Below are positions 25,257 to 34,028 of a stretch of 64,000 nt of DNA, one piece after another. The position numbers were made by a program, and so were the translations under genes. The notes under the pieces were generated by a model. The model was not told where the DNA came from. It saw only the letters and a list, made by a program, of their open reading frames with translations, and searched no databases. The stretch spans positions 1,054,001-1,118,000 of the forward strand of contig CAVUFH010000003.1 of the NCBI GenBank assembly GCA_963740835.1. Reading direction: 5' to 3'. The DNA is from CAVUFH01 sp963740835. GTDB taxonomy: Bacteria; Actinomycetota; Acidimicrobiia; IMCC26256; PALSA-610. Positions within the stretch are counted from its first letter, which is position 1; each line of letters starts with the position of its first letter.

Positions 25257-25721
25257 TCAGCGCAGGGTGGCAACGGTGGCGCGGTAGGCCGACGGGTCGC
25301 GCGCGGTGTCGAAGTCCGGGGCGTCGAAGCGTTCGATGACAGTGCCGTCCCGGTCGATGACGAACGTCACCCGGTTCGCGCAGCCGAGCTGCTCGTTGAA
25401 GACGCCGTACGCGCGCGCCACCGCGCCATGCGGCCAGAAGTCGCTGAGGACCGGGAAGGTGAAGCCCTGTGCCTTGGCCCACTGCTGTTGCGCGTATTGC
25501 GAGTCACACGAGATCGCGAGGGCCTGCGCCTTCGCCGTCTCGAACGCCGAGAGGTCGTCGCGCAACGAGCAGAGCTCGCCTTCGCACACGCCGGTGAACG
25601 TGAACGGGTAGAAGACCAGCACGACGTTCTGCTCGCCGCGATACGACGAGAGCGTCACGTCGCTGCCGCCCTGATCTTTCAGCGTGAAGTCCGGGGCCCG
25701 CTGACCGATGTCGACGGCCAT
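25257..25721 (-). CDS. Peroxiredoxin (AhpE/Bcp-like)
   Basis: Thiol peroxidase of 154 residues that reduces hydroperoxides. The thioredoxin-like fold starts IGQRAPDFTLKDQGG. The peroxidatic Cys46 is in FTFTGVCEGELC, and Cys51 five residues later could act as resolving cysteine. The FTGVCxGEL context is that of the AhpE branch. The ATG at 25721 overlaps the end of the SixA-like gene by one or two codons' distance (SixA stop at 25724), so it ends the ppk-led operon. It is convergent with regX3, with a gap of 3 bases. Confidence 0.9.
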   Translation of the reverse strand: MAVDIGQRAPDFTLKDQGGSDVTLSSYRGEQNVVLVFYPFTFTGVCEGELCSLRDDLSAFETAKAQALAISCDSQYAQQQWAKAQGFTFPVLSDFWPHGAVARAYGVFNEQLGCANRVTFVIDRDGTVIERFDAPDFDTARDPSAYRATVATLR

Positions 25722-25723
25722 CC

Positions 25724-26191
25724 TCAGTCGACGGGCGGTGGGATGTAGCGCGCTGCAACGACCTCGCCGGTGGGCTCGACGTCGAGCACCCAGGTCGAGC
25801 CCTTGGGGCACACCGGGTTCGGCCCGAGGTCCACGCCACGCGCCGCATAGTGGTCGAGCAGCATCGGGATGATGTCGCCGTGGCTGCACATGACCGCGTT
25901 GTGGTGCGTGTGCTTGCGCACGAGCGTCAGCGCGTCCTCGAGGCCGGCGCCTTCGGTCAGCGCTTCCACCGGTTCGATCGCGAGCATGCGTTCGCCGGCC
26001 AGCGGCACGAGCGTTTCCATGCAGCGGACGTACGGGCTCGACAGCAGCCGGTCGATCGGGAGCCCGCCAAACTGCCCCAGCAGGGCTTCGGCCTGCATCT
26101 GACCCCGCCGCGAGAGCGGGCGCAGGAAGTCGTCACCGGCCCATGCACTGCGATCGCCGGCCTTGGCATGGCGGACGAGGTTGATGGTCAC
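25724..26191 (-). CDS. SixA-like histidine phosphatase
   Basis: RHG-type histidine phosphatase of 155 residues. Catalytic His8 in LVRHAKAGD, Arg in SSPYVRCMETL and the second His in VMCSHGDIIP. In Mycobacterium, MutT1 carries a Nudix domain fused to exactly this kind of phosphatase domain and lies next to ppk. Here the two domains are separate genes whose stop and start overlap as GTGA, which suggests a split (or unfused) MutT1. The start is GTG at 26191. Confidence 0.88.
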   Translation of the reverse strand: MTINLVRHAKAGDRSAWAGDDFLRPLSRRGQMQAEALLGQFGGLPIDRLLSSPYVRCMETLVPLAGERMLAIEPVEALTEGAGLEDALTLVRKHTHHNAVMCSHGDIIPMLLDHYAARGVDLGPNPVCPKGSTWVLDVEPTGEVVAARYIPPPVD

Positions 26192-26655
26192 CGATGTTCT
26201 CCTGCGCCCTGTTCCTCGGGATCTTGCGGCTCGGGCCGGTGCCGGTCGCGATTCGCGGTCCTGAGCTCGCCCAGCAACCGCCGATCGGCGTCGTAGGAGA
26301 GCAGTGTCGCGGCTTCGGGCAGCGAAAGCCAGCGGACCGCGTCGACCTCGTCGTTGGGCGTGAACGTGCCCTCGGCGCGGGGCGTCATACGCCAGTAACG
26401 CACGTGCTTCGGTCGACCCCGGCGGTCGTGGTAGCGCACAGCCGGCAGCTCCTCGCCGAGCTCACATTCCCAGGCCGTTTCTTCGGCGACCTCGCGGCAC
26501 GCGGCGACTTCGTGGGTCTCGCCCGGCTCGAGCTTGCCCTTGGGGAGGCTCCAGTCGTCGTACTTCGGGCGGTGCACCGCGAGGACCTCGGTGCCGTTCG
26601 GGCCCGGCCGCGTGACGACGCCACCGGCCGCCTCGATGGTGCCGTCTACACCCAC
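26188..26655 (-). CDS. Nudix hydrolase (MutT1 N-domain-like)
   Basis: 155-residue Nudix hydrolase. The box is GKLEPGE-x7-REVAEET at about residues 42-60, with the core Glu residues present and Ala where the last Gly of the motif is usual. Upstream IEAAGGVVTRPGPNGTEVLAVHRPKYDDWSLP-type sequence (residues 7-38) resembles mycobacterial MutT1, which acts on diadenosine polyphosphates and oxidised nucleotides. The GTG at 26655 overlaps the CHAD stop by 10 bases; its own stop overlaps the SixA start by 4. It is in the ppk-CHAD-Nudix-SixA operon. Confidence 0.88.
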   Translation of the reverse strand: MGVDGTIEAAGGVVTRPGPNGTEVLAVHRPKYDDWSLPKGKLEPGETHEVAACREVAEETAWECELGEELPAVRYHDRRGRPKHVRYWRMTPRAEGTFTPNDEVDAVRWLSLPEAATLLSYDADRRLLGELRTANRDRHRPEPQDPEEQGAGEHR

Positions 26656-27525
26656 GCGCGCAGCTTTCGCTCCCGGACGCCCGCCCATACCGCCGGGAAC
26701 TCGGCGCGGGCGACGACCTCGGCGCGGGCTTCGACCTCGGCCATCATGCCCGCGGCGAACGCCTCGGTTGCCGAGCACTCGCCCGCGGTCTTCGCGATCC
26801 ACGCTCGCGCGACGACCGCATCCTGGTGCTCGCCGAGGATGTCCTGGACCGTCGCGATGGCGCGCCGCGAACTTGCGCGCGGCCGCACCGAACACGGGGA
26901 TCGTCGCCTCGGTGGCGTACCGCGCCCGCTTGGCGCGGATGCGGACCGCGTGCAGCGCTTCGTCGGGAGGTACCTCACCGAGCTCGTCGACGGCGCGCTG
27001 CAGCTTTCGCCAGGGCCGGCGGACGAGCGGCCGCAGCGCGTCACCGGCGCGCAGGTTCGCCCAGGTCGTGCAGCGCGGCCGCTCGGCGGCCACCAGGAGC
27101 CGGTCGCGCAGCGTCTCGTAGCGCGAGCCACCGAGTGTCTCGATCATGCGCGTGCGCGCACCGTGCCAATCGGCGACGAGTCGTCGAACGAGCCGCTCGG
27201 CCGCGTCCTGCTCGGGAGTCGGCAGCCGGGTGATGTCGGCGCGCAGCCGCGCGAGGAGCACCTCGGCGTCACGCACCTCTCCCAGCTCTGCGCCGAGCCA
27301 GCGGAGCTCCGCCCGCAGACTCGTGGCCCACTCCTGGTACACGAAGTCGCCGAAGGTGCGCAGGTCGGAGCGCAGCCGCCGCGTCGCGACGCGGGCCTGG
27401 TGCACGTCCTCGGGGTCGCCGCCGTGCCGGACGCCGTCCTCGTGGGCGACGAGCCGTTCGACCGAACCCCTGAACGCGACGCCGATGACATCGGCGACCG
27501 ACGCATCCTCGTCGAGCGCGGTCAT
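26646..27525 (-). CDS. CHAD-domain polyphosphate-associated protein, frameshifted
   Basis: CHAD domains are helical bundles rich in His/Arg that bind polyphosphate. Here the N-terminal part (DVHQARVATRRLRSDLR, ALHAVRIRAKRARYATEA) is in one frame and the C-terminal part (AIATVQDILGEHQDAVVARA ... VWAGVRERKLRAWV) in another. One extra base in 26858-26871 separates them; removing it rejoins the family sequence at KFAA/AIATVQDILG. The ATG at 27525 overlaps the ppk stop (ATGA). The position directly behind ppk fits the known ppk-CHAD association. Probably a working gene with a sequence error. Confidence 0.85.
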
Positions 27526-29600
27526 TGCTCGGTCGTGCGGACTTTCGAGCGCGCGACGGCGATCTCCTGGAACCGCACGTGAGACTCGAGCCCGATCGCG
27601 GTCGGCACCCGCTTCCACGTACCGTCGAGCTCGAGGGTCCACGCGAGGACGTCGTCGGCGAGGTTCAGTTCCAGCACCTCGTCGAGGCGTGCTCGCAACC
27701 GAGCTTCGGTGACGCGCAGCATCGCCTCGACGCGCCGGTCGAGGTTGCGGGGCATCAGGTCGGCGGACCCGATGATGTACTCGGTTCCTTCGTCACCGGG
27801 CTCGCCGAAGCGGCAGATGCGTGAGTGCTCGAGGTAGCGGCCGACGATGGACCGGACGTTGATGTTCTCCGACAAGCCCGGCACGCCCGGTCGAAGGCAG
27901 CAGATGCCGCGCACTACCAGGTCGATGCGCGCCCCCGCCGCGGACGCGGCGTAGAGCTCGTCGATCATGCGCGCGTCCACGATCGAGTTCATCTTCATCG
28001 TGATGCGCCCGTCGGGTCGGGCCTGCCCGCGAATGAGTTCTTGGAGCGTCGGGCGCAGGTGCGTGGGGGCGACGATGAGATCGCGGTACTCGCCCGGCAT
28101 GCTGTAACCGGTGAGATGGTTGAAGAGCTCGCTGAGGTCCGCGCCGAGGTCGGGATCGGAGGAGAGGACACCGAGGTCTTCGTACGTGGTGGCGGTCTTC
28201 GGGTTGTAGTTCCCGGTGCCGACATGGCAGTAGCGGCGGATGCCGTCGGCCTCCTGCCGCACGACGAGGAGGATCTTGGCGTGCGTCTTCAGGCCGACGA
28301 GCCCGTAGACGACGTGCGCGCCCGCCTGCTCGAGCATGCGGGCCCGTTCGATGTTCGCCTGCTCGTCGAAGCGCGCTTTGAGCTCGACGAGCGCGACGAC
28401 CTGCTTGCCCGCGTCGGCGGCCTTCACGAGTGACTGGACGATCCCGGCTTCGTCACCGCCCGTTCGGTACATCGTCTGCTTGATCGCGAGCACCGCGGGA
28501 TCACTCGCGGCCTGCTCGACGAAGGCCTCCACCGAGGTGCTGAAGGAGTCGTACGGGTGGTGCAGCAGCACGTTGCCGTTGCGCATCGCCCACAGGACGT
28601 CTGGCTCGTCGCCCGCGATCGCGGGCGGGGTCTGCGGCGTGAACTTCTCGTACTTGAGCTCGGGTCGGCGCAGTGAGTAGAGGTCCCAGAGACCCGAGAG
28701 GTCGAGCGGGCCATCCACTACGTACACGTCCTGCGGGGCGAGCTCGAGCTCGCGACACAGCAGGTCGAGGACGTCGGGGGTCATGCGCGGGTCGATCTCG
28801 AGTCGGACCGCGGCACCGAACTTCGTGCGCTGACGGAGGACGGACTCCATGGCCGCGAGCAGGTCTTCGGCTTCGTCGGTGAGCTCGAAGTCGGCGTCAC
28901 GCGTCACGCGGAACGGATGGTGGGCGAGCACTTCCATCCCCGGGAACAACGCGTCGAGGTGGGCGGCGATGACCTGTTCGAGGGGCACGAAGCGGGTGCG
29001 GCCCGGCAGTGCGACGAAGCGGGGGAGCAGCGGCGGCACCTTCACCCGGGCGAATCGCTGTTCGCCGCTCGCCGGGTTGCGGACCGCGACCGCCAGGTTC
29101 AACGACAGGTTGGAGATGTACGGGAACGGATGGGCTGGGTCGACCGCGAGCGGCGTGAGGACCGGAAAGATGCGCGCCTCGAACTCCCGGGTGAGCTTCG
29201 CCTTCTCGTCCTCGTCGAGGTCCTGCCAGTCGGCGAACTCGACGCCCGCCTCTTCGAGTCCGGGCGCGACCTCCTTGGTGAACGCGCGCGCCTGCCGGGC
29301 GACGAGCTCCTCGACCCGGGCACGGATCGCGCGGAGCTGCTCGACCTGGTCGAGCCCGTCGGGGGAGTTGGTGCGCACCCCGGCCGCGAGCTGCTCTTGC
29401 AGACCGGAAACACGGACCTGGAAGAACTCGTCCAGGTTCGAGCTGAAGATCGCGAGGAACTTCGCTCGTTCCAGGAGTGGCAGGGACGCGTCCTCGGCGA
29501 GCGCCAGCACGCGAGCGTTGAAATCGAGCCACGAAAGCTCGCGATTCAGGTAGCGCGCGTCATCGAGAGCGGGGAAACCGACCGCGTCGGGGAGCGCCAT
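27522..29600 (-). CDS. ppk1: Polyphosphate kinase PPK1
   Basis: Makes long-chain polyphosphate from ATP, reversibly. The 692 residues cover all four PPK1 domains: N-domain with YLNRELSWLDFNARVL and FLAIFSSNLDEFF, head domain, and two phospholipase-D-like catalytic domains. His440 in GLKTHAKILLV is the autophosphorylated residue and His592 in EHSRICRF the second catalytic His. The start ATG at 29600 follows TACCAT after 6 bases, hence probably leaderless. It heads an operon with CHAD, Nudix, SixA-like and peroxiredoxin genes. A triple PHO-box-like repeat lies about 190 bases upstream. Confidence 0.96.
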   Translation of the reverse strand: MALPDAVGFPALDDARYLNRELSWLDFNARVLALAEDASLPLLERAKFLAIFSSNLDEFFQVRVSGLQEQLAAGVRTNSPDGLDQVEQLRAIRARVEELVARQARAFTKEVAPGLEEAGVEFADWQDLDEDEKAKLTREFEARIFPVLTPLAVDPAHPFPYISNLSLNLAVAVRNPASGEQRFARVKVPPLLPRFVALPGRTRFVPLEQVIAAHLDALFPGMEVLAHHPFRVTRDADFELTDEAEDLLAAMESVLRQRTKFGAAVRLEIDPRMTPDVLDLLCRELELAPQDVYVVDGPLDLSGLWDLYSLRRPELKYEKFTPQTPPAIAGDEPDVLWAMRNGNVLLHHPYDSFSTSVEAFVEQAASDPAVLAIKQTMYRTGGDEAGIVQSLVKAADAGKQVVALVELKARFDEQANIERARMLEQAGAHVVYGLVGLKTHAKILLVVRQEADGIRRYCHVGTGNYNPKTATTYEDLGVLSSDPDLGADLSELFNHLTGYSMPGEYRDLIVAPTHLRPTLQELIRGQARPDGRITMKMNSIVDARMIDELYAASAAGARIDLVVRGICCLRPGVPGLSENINVRSIVGRYLEHSRICRFGEPGDEGTEYIIGSADLMPRNLDRRVEAMLRVTEARLRARLDEVLELNLADDVLAWTLELDGTWKRVPTAIGLESHVRFQEIAVARSKVRTTEQ

Positions 29601-29606
29601 GGGGCG

Positions 29607-29612
29607 ATGGTA
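29607..29612 (-). promoter_or_regulatory. -10 box, leaderless ppk1
   Basis: TACCAT on the minus strand, 6 bases before the ppk1 ATG. Confidence 0.5.
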
Positions 29613-29791
29613 ATGGGCGGTCGGAGCCCCGCCCAGCGGCGGCCACGGAAGCCCGGGGGGTGAAGGAGATCCCGTGACCGCGCACGCCGGGCGGGCTTCG
29701 GTGGCCCACGACCGGCGGGGAGTTCCGATCCTCGGGCCCGCGCAAGGTACTCAGCGTCCCTGGCGGCGCGGTTGCGATCCTGTGGCGGCGG

Positions 29792-29820
29792 GGTGCACAA
29801 CCGGTGAACGGTCGGTGCCC
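29792..29820 (-). promoter_or_regulatory. Three-unit PHO-box-like repeat between ppk1 and the MFS gene
   Basis: On the minus strand GGGCACC, GTTCACC and GTGCACC occupy 29814-29820, 29803-29809 and 29792-29798, an exact 11-base period. It is about 180 bases from the ppk1 -10 box and close to the MFS start, so which gene it controls is open. The remaining part of this 230-base gap shows no other feature. Confidence 0.6.
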
Positions 29821-29832
29821 CGCGTGTCGTGA

Positions 29833-31179
29833 TTGAGGCGACGAGGGCGGCGGTACGCTGCCACGACGGACGCGCGCACCCGCCTCGAGTCGACGACGTT
29901 CACACCGTTCTCACGACTTGCCCTCGCGCACGCGATCAGCGTGTGCGGTGACGTGTTCGTCACGATCTCGCTCGCGGACTCGATCTTCTTCAGTGCGACC
30001 ACGTCCGGTGCGCGGGGCAAGGTCGTCCTCTACCTGCTGCTGACGATGGCGCCGTTCGCGGTCGTCGCCCCAGTCCTCGGGCCGCTGCTCGACCGCACCC
30101 GCGGTGGGCGGCGCCTGGTCATCGCGGCTTCGGCCGCAGGACGGGCGGTCCTCTGCCTGCTCATGGCGGGTGCGATCCACCAACTCGCGCTCTATCCACT
30201 GGCCTTCGCCATGCTCGTGCTGTCGAAGGGTCACTCCGTCGCGAAGAGCGCGCTCGTGCCGGCGGTGGTCGACAGTCCGGACGAGCTCGTCCGTGCCAAC
30301 TCGCGCCTGGCGCTCATCGCGGTGCTGTGCGGAGCCCTGGCCGCACCGTTCGCGGCGGCGATCCTCAAGATCACGAGCGCGGCGTGGGTGTTGCGGACCG
30401 GGTCGGTCGTCTTCGCCGTCGGGATCTTCGCCGCCCTTGCGATCCCGCGCGCGAAGGAGGTCGGGCCGCCCGAGACCGAAGCCCAACGCGAGCAGCTCCA
30501 CGCGCGCAGCATCGTCATCGCGGGCTCCGCGATGGGTCTGGTGCGGGGCGTGGTCGGCTTCACGACGTTCTTCGCCGCGTTCGTGCTGAAGAAGCAAGGT
30601 GAGCCCGCATGGGTATACGGGTTGGTGCTCCTTGCCGGCGCGCTCGGGAACGGGATCGGCACCGTCATCGCGCCGATCTTGCGCAAACGCGTGCGGGAGG
30701 AATGGATCTTGGCCGCCTCACTCGTCGCGCCTGCGATCCCGTTGCTGTTCGCCGCGCGTTCATACGGCCGCCTCTCGCTCGTGTTCGCGGCCGGTGCGAT
30801 CGCCGGCAGCGCCGCGCTCGCCCGGCTCGCGTTCGACAGCGTCTTGCAGCGCGACGGCGCCGATGCCGCGCGTGGCCGCGCCTTCGCGCGCTACGAGACG
30901 CGCTTCCAGATCATCTGGGTGCTCGGTGGCCTCGTGGCGGTGCTGTTCTTCGGCGGCGGGCGCTCCGGCATCTTCCTCGTGGCGCTGGTCCTGCTGTTCG
31001 GTGGCCTGTCGTATGTCGGCGCGGTGCGCCGCTCCGAAGCACCCCGGAGCTCGCCGGTGGTGCCGGCGCCGGTGGGCGTCGGGCGAAAAGGCCTCGCGGG
31101 GAGCGTGACGCAGCGGCTAAACCGGGGTCCATGGCGATCGAAATCCGCGCGATCGGACCCGACGAAGTCGACGAACTGA
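29833..31179 (+). CDS. MFS-type membrane transporter
   Basis: Integral membrane protein of about 448 residues with 10-12 hydrophobic helices and MFS features (LLDRTRGGRRLVIAASAAGRA after helix 2, a variant of the G-x3-DRxGRR loop; central cytoplasmic loop around residue 210). The substrate is unknown. The start is uncertain: TTG at 29833 is the most upstream possibility, while a TACGCT box at 29854-29859 is followed after 6 bases by ACG, where a leaderless start would be expected. The last 24 codons (to 31179) overlap the next gene by 49 bases and look unlike a membrane-protein tail. Confidence 0.75.
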   Translation: MRRRGRRYAATTDARTRLESTTFTPFSRLALAHAISVCGDVFVTISLADSIFFSATTSGARGKVVLYLLLTMAPFAVVAPVLGPLLDRTRGGRRLVIAASAAGRAVLCLLMAGAIHQLALYPLAFAMLVLSKGHSVAKSALVPAVVDSPDELVRANSRLALIAVLCGALAAPFAAAILKITSAAWVLRTGSVVFAVGIFAALAIPRAKEVGPPETEAQREQLHARSIVIAGSAMGLVRGVVGFTTFFAAFVLKKQGEPAWVYGLVLLAGALGNGIGTVIAPILRKRVREEWILAASLVAPAIPLLFAARSYGRLSLVFAAGAIAGSAALARLAFDSVLQRDGADAARGRAFARYETRFQIIWVLGGLVAVLFFGGGRSGIFLVALVLLFGGLSYVGAVRRSEAPRSSPVVPAPVGVGRKGLAGSVTQRLNRGPWRSKSARSDPTKSTN

Positions 31180-32352
31180 TCCTCGCGGACCACCGTGCCT
31201 TCGGTGCCGGCCCGTCCCGGCCCGAAGAACCCCGGAGCTGGTCCGAAGGCGAGCTCGACCGCACGCGAGTCGCGTTCGAGGACGGCGCGATCGTCGGCGC
31301 GAGTCGTGCATACTCGTTCGAGCTGACGCTCCCGGGGGGCGCGACCGTTCCGGTCGCAGCGGTGTCCTGGGTCGGTGTGCAACCGACGCATCGCCGGCGG
31401 GGCGTACTCACGAAAATGATCGCTGCGCTGCACGACGATGCCCGCGAACACGGTGAGCCGGCCGCGATACTCACCGCGTCCGAGAGCGTCATCTACGGCC
31501 GCTTCGGCTACGGCATCGCAACGTGGCGCGTCGGGCTCTCGATCGATCACGCGTACGCCGCGTTTCGCACGTCCATTCACCGACCCTGGTCGCGTCCGCA
31601 TCATGGGTCGCGAGGAAGCCGAAAAGATCCTTCCGTCGGTGTACGACGGGATCCGGCGCACACGCGCGGGCATGGTGAGCCGCCCCGACTACTGGTGGCC
31701 GCAGGTGTTCTTCGGCGACCACGGGATCCCCGACAAGGCGGTGTTCCTCGCTGTGCACGAGGACGCGAGCGGCGCGGCCGACGGCTTCACCGAGTACGAG
31801 ATCAAGGGACCATGGGAAGGTGGCCACTCGGAACGGCGCGCGATCGTCTACGACCTCCAAGCCGCGAACCCGCAGACGCGCATCGCCCTCTGGCAGTACC
31901 TGCTCGGTATCGATCTCGTCGTGGGCGTGACCGCGCCCAACGCCGCGATCGACGAGCCGATCCGTCACCTCCTTGCGGACGGCCGGCGGGCGCGCGTCGA
32001 CTACGTCAACGACGGCCTCTGGCTCGCGCCACTCGACCCGCGCTCGTTGCTCGCGGCGCGGCGGTACGCGCCGTTCGACGGTCACATCGTGCTCGAGGTC
32101 CACGCGCCCGACGGTTCCACACGGCGGTTCGCCGTCGACGGCAACGACCGCGACGCGCAGTGCACCGAAACCGAAGCCGCGCCCGACCTCACCCTGTCGG
32201 TAGCGGTGCTCGGTGCGACGATCCTCGGTGGCAACCGGTTCACGGACTACGCGCAGGCCGACTTGGTGCAGGAGCACGTGCCGGGCAAGCTCGCGTATGC
32301 GGACGCGATGTTCCTCGTCTCACCGCCGCCGGTCCTGATGACGGGCTTCTAG
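31131..32352 (+). CDS. Eis-like GNAT acetyltransferase, frameshifted
   Basis: Protein of the Eis/enhanced-intracellular-survival type: a GNAT domain (VAAVSWVGVQPTHRRRGVLTKMIAAL is split around the acetyl-CoA loop RRRGVL, residues 84-95; ESVIYGRFGYGIA), a second GNAT-like domain and a C-terminal SCP-like domain ending FLVSPPPVLMTGF. The reading frame changes near 31572: one extra T in CGCACGTCCATTC separates HAYAAFRT from PFTDPGRVRIMGREEAEKI. The rest (about 260 residues) is intact to 32352. Such enzymes N-acetylate amines on small molecules or proteins. ATG at 31131; the start overlaps the MFS frame. Confidence 0.82.
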
Positions 32353-32372
32353 CCAGAGCGCGGCAAGCGGCC

Positions 32373-32790
32373 TCACTCGAGCGTGCGCAAGATCGCGGTG
32401 GCCCGGCCCACCGTTCCGAGGTCGGCGCGCGACAAGGTCGCAAGCTCCGCGACGAGACGCTCGATGCGGTGGCGCCGGCCCCGCTCCATGAGCCGCCGTC
32501 CACGCGCGGTCGCCGAGAGCACGACCGCTCGCCGCGTCGCCCGGGTGTGGAACCCGGTGGACGAAGTCGTCCGCTTCCAGTCCCGCCACGAGCTTGCTCA
32601 TCGTCGGACCGGCGACCTGCTCGGCGTCGGCCAACTCGCGCATGTTGCACGGGCCACCGAACACGAGGACCGACAACGCCGACAGGCGGGCGGGCGTGAT
32701 GCCGAGCGATTGATCCGCGCGCCGGAGCCGGCGAACGAGATGGATCGCGACGGAGTTGAGGTCACTTGCGAGCGCATCGATGTCGGTCAT
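32373..32790 (-). CDS. MarR-family transcriptional regulator, frameshifted
   Basis: Winged-helix repressor of the MarR type (LGITPARLSALSVLVFGGP, MRELADAEQVAGPTMSKLVAGLE) which should continue DRRAVVLSATARGRRLMERG and end ATAILRTLE. One extra base near 32535 (GGCGACGCGG in the gene direction) moves the wing and the C-terminal dimer helix out of frame; dropping it rejoins HPGD with RRAVVLS. ATG at 32790, or GTG at 32799. It is divergent from the VOC gene with a palindrome between, the usual MarR layout. Likely a sequence error. Confidence 0.82.
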
Positions 32791-32804
32791 GCGTGCCACT
32801 TTAC

Positions 32805-32825
32805 ATAGGTAGGCTGGCTATCTAT
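32805..32825. promoter_or_regulatory. Near-palindromic operator between marR and the VOC gene
   Basis: ATAGGTAG (32805-32812) and CTATCTAT (32818-32825) are inverted repeats with one mismatch around GCTGG. The size and position, 15 bases before the marR ATG and 28 before the VOC ATG, fit a MarR-dimer operator controlling both genes. Confidence 0.65.
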
Positions 32826-32853
32826 TGTTGCGCTCTTCGAACGGGAGGCGCAC

Positions 32854-33240
32854 ATGGTCACGGCACTCGGACGGCTCCACCAGATCGCCCAGCGGGCGGA
32901 CGACCTCGATCGTGCGGTCGTGTTCTACCGCGACACGCTCGGCCTGGCACTTATCGCGCGCTTCGACCCGCCCGGCCTCGCGTTCTTCGACCTCGGCAAT
33001 ACGCGCCTCCTGCTCGAGCAGGGCGCGCCGACCGCCATCTTGTACCTCGAGGTCGATGACATCGACGCAAGCACACGCTCGTTGCGGGCGGCCGGAGTCG
33101 ACTTCGTCGAGGAACCACACCTCATCCACCGCGACGACGTGGGCACGTTCGGCCCGGCCGGCGCGGAGGAGTGGATGACGTTCTTCCGTGACTCGGAAGC
33201 GAACCTGCTCGCGCTGGTCGAACGGCGCGCGCCCTCCTGA
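32854..33240 (+). CDS. Glyoxalase/VOC-superfamily protein
   Basis: 128-residue vicinal-oxygen-chelate fold protein (two beta-alpha-beta-beta-beta modules): LGRLHQIAQRADDLDRAVVF, YRDTLGL, FFDLGNTRLLLEQG, YLEVDDIDASTRSLRAAGV and FFRDSEANLLALVE. His9 and the two Glu in YLEVDD and the C-terminal LVE are plausible metal ligands. The reaction is unknown. GGGAGG ribosome site 6 bases before the ATG. Divergent from marR with a shared operator, so presumably repressed by it. Confidence 0.87.
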   Translation: MVTALGRLHQIAQRADDLDRAVVFYRDTLGLALIARFDPPGLAFFDLGNTRLLLEQGAPTAILYLEVDDIDASTRSLRAAGVDFVEEPHLIHRDDVGTFGPAGAEEWMTFFRDSEANLLALVERRAPS

Positions 33241-33266
33241 GCGCGACGACCCGACCCGGGATGCGC

Positions 33267-34019
33267 TCAGCCCCAGCCCGAACCCGCGCCCTTCACCATG
33301 CCGAACGGGCCCGACGGCCAGCGGAAGCAGTCCATCATCAGCTGATCGACGTCGTCGCGCGACGCGACGCCTTCATCGACGACGCGTTGTGCTTCGCGGA
33401 TCATCGCGAAGTAGACACGGTTCGCGACGAAGCCCCACGCCAGTGGATTGTCCTTCACGACGATGGGATTCTTGCCACACGCCCGTGCGACTTCGGTGAC
33501 GGTCGCGATCGTCGCGTCGCTCGTCGAGGGTGTGACCGCGATCTCGGCCAGCTTCATGACCGGAGCGGGGGACGCCCAGTGCCAACCGACGACGCGCTCG
33601 GGTCGGTCGGTCGCGGCCGCGAGTGCGGTGATCGGCAGCCCCGACGTGTTCGAAGCGAGGATCGTGTCGGGTGGAGCGGCGCGATCGAGATCGCGGAACA
33701 CCTTGATCTTCAGGTCGAGCCGTTCGGGAACTGCTTCGACGACGAGATCGGTCGCGGCGGCGTCGTCGAACGACGAGCTGAACGTGATGCGCGCGAGCGC
33801 GGCATCCGCTTCGTCGCGCGTCAACTTGCCCCGCTCGACCGCGCCGTCGAGGCCGAACCGTCCGGTGGTCGCGTGCTCGCGCCCGAGCGTCAACGCTTCG
33901 GGTGCGATGTCGTAGCAGACGGTTTCGTAGCCGGCGATCGCGATGACCTGCGCGATCCCGCCACCCATCACTCCCGCACCCAACACACCGACACGCAGGC
34001 GGGGCACACCGACGCGCAT
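33267..34019 (-). CDS. 3-hydroxyacyl-CoA dehydrogenase family protein, short C-terminus
   Basis: NAD-dependent 3-hydroxyacyl/3-hydroxybutyryl-CoA dehydrogenase. NAD-binding Rossmann fold starts VGVLGAGVMGGGIAQ; SNTSGLPIT and GWHWASPAPVMKLAEI hold the Ser and the catalytic His/Glu region, and PLAWGFVANRVYFAMIREA starts the C-terminal helical domain. The protein is 250 residues and stops at FGMVKGAGSGWG, whereas typical members run about 280-290. No other frame continues the domain, so the short end seems genuine or an old truncation. Role in fatty-acid or polyhydroxybutyrate metabolism unspecified. Confidence 0.85.
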   Translation of the reverse strand: MRVGVPRLRVGVLGAGVMGGGIAQVIAIAGYETVCYDIAPEALTLGREHATTGRFGLDGAVERGKLTRDEADAALARITFSSSFDDAAATDLVVEAVPERLDLKIKVFRDLDRAAPPDTILASNTSGLPITALAAATDRPERVVGWHWASPAPVMKLAEIAVTPSTSDATIATVTEVARACGKNPIVVKDNPLAWGFVANRVYFAMIREAQRVVDEGVASRDDVDQLMMDCFRWPSGPFGMVKGAGSGWG

Positions 34020-34028
34020 TCGCGCTCC

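Noticed and set aside
26646..27525. A single CHAD-Nudix fusion protein read through the open frame
   Set aside because: In that frame the CHAD domain loses its second half, and the Nudix gene has its own GTG overlapping the correct CHAD stop; the fusion is produced by the extra base.
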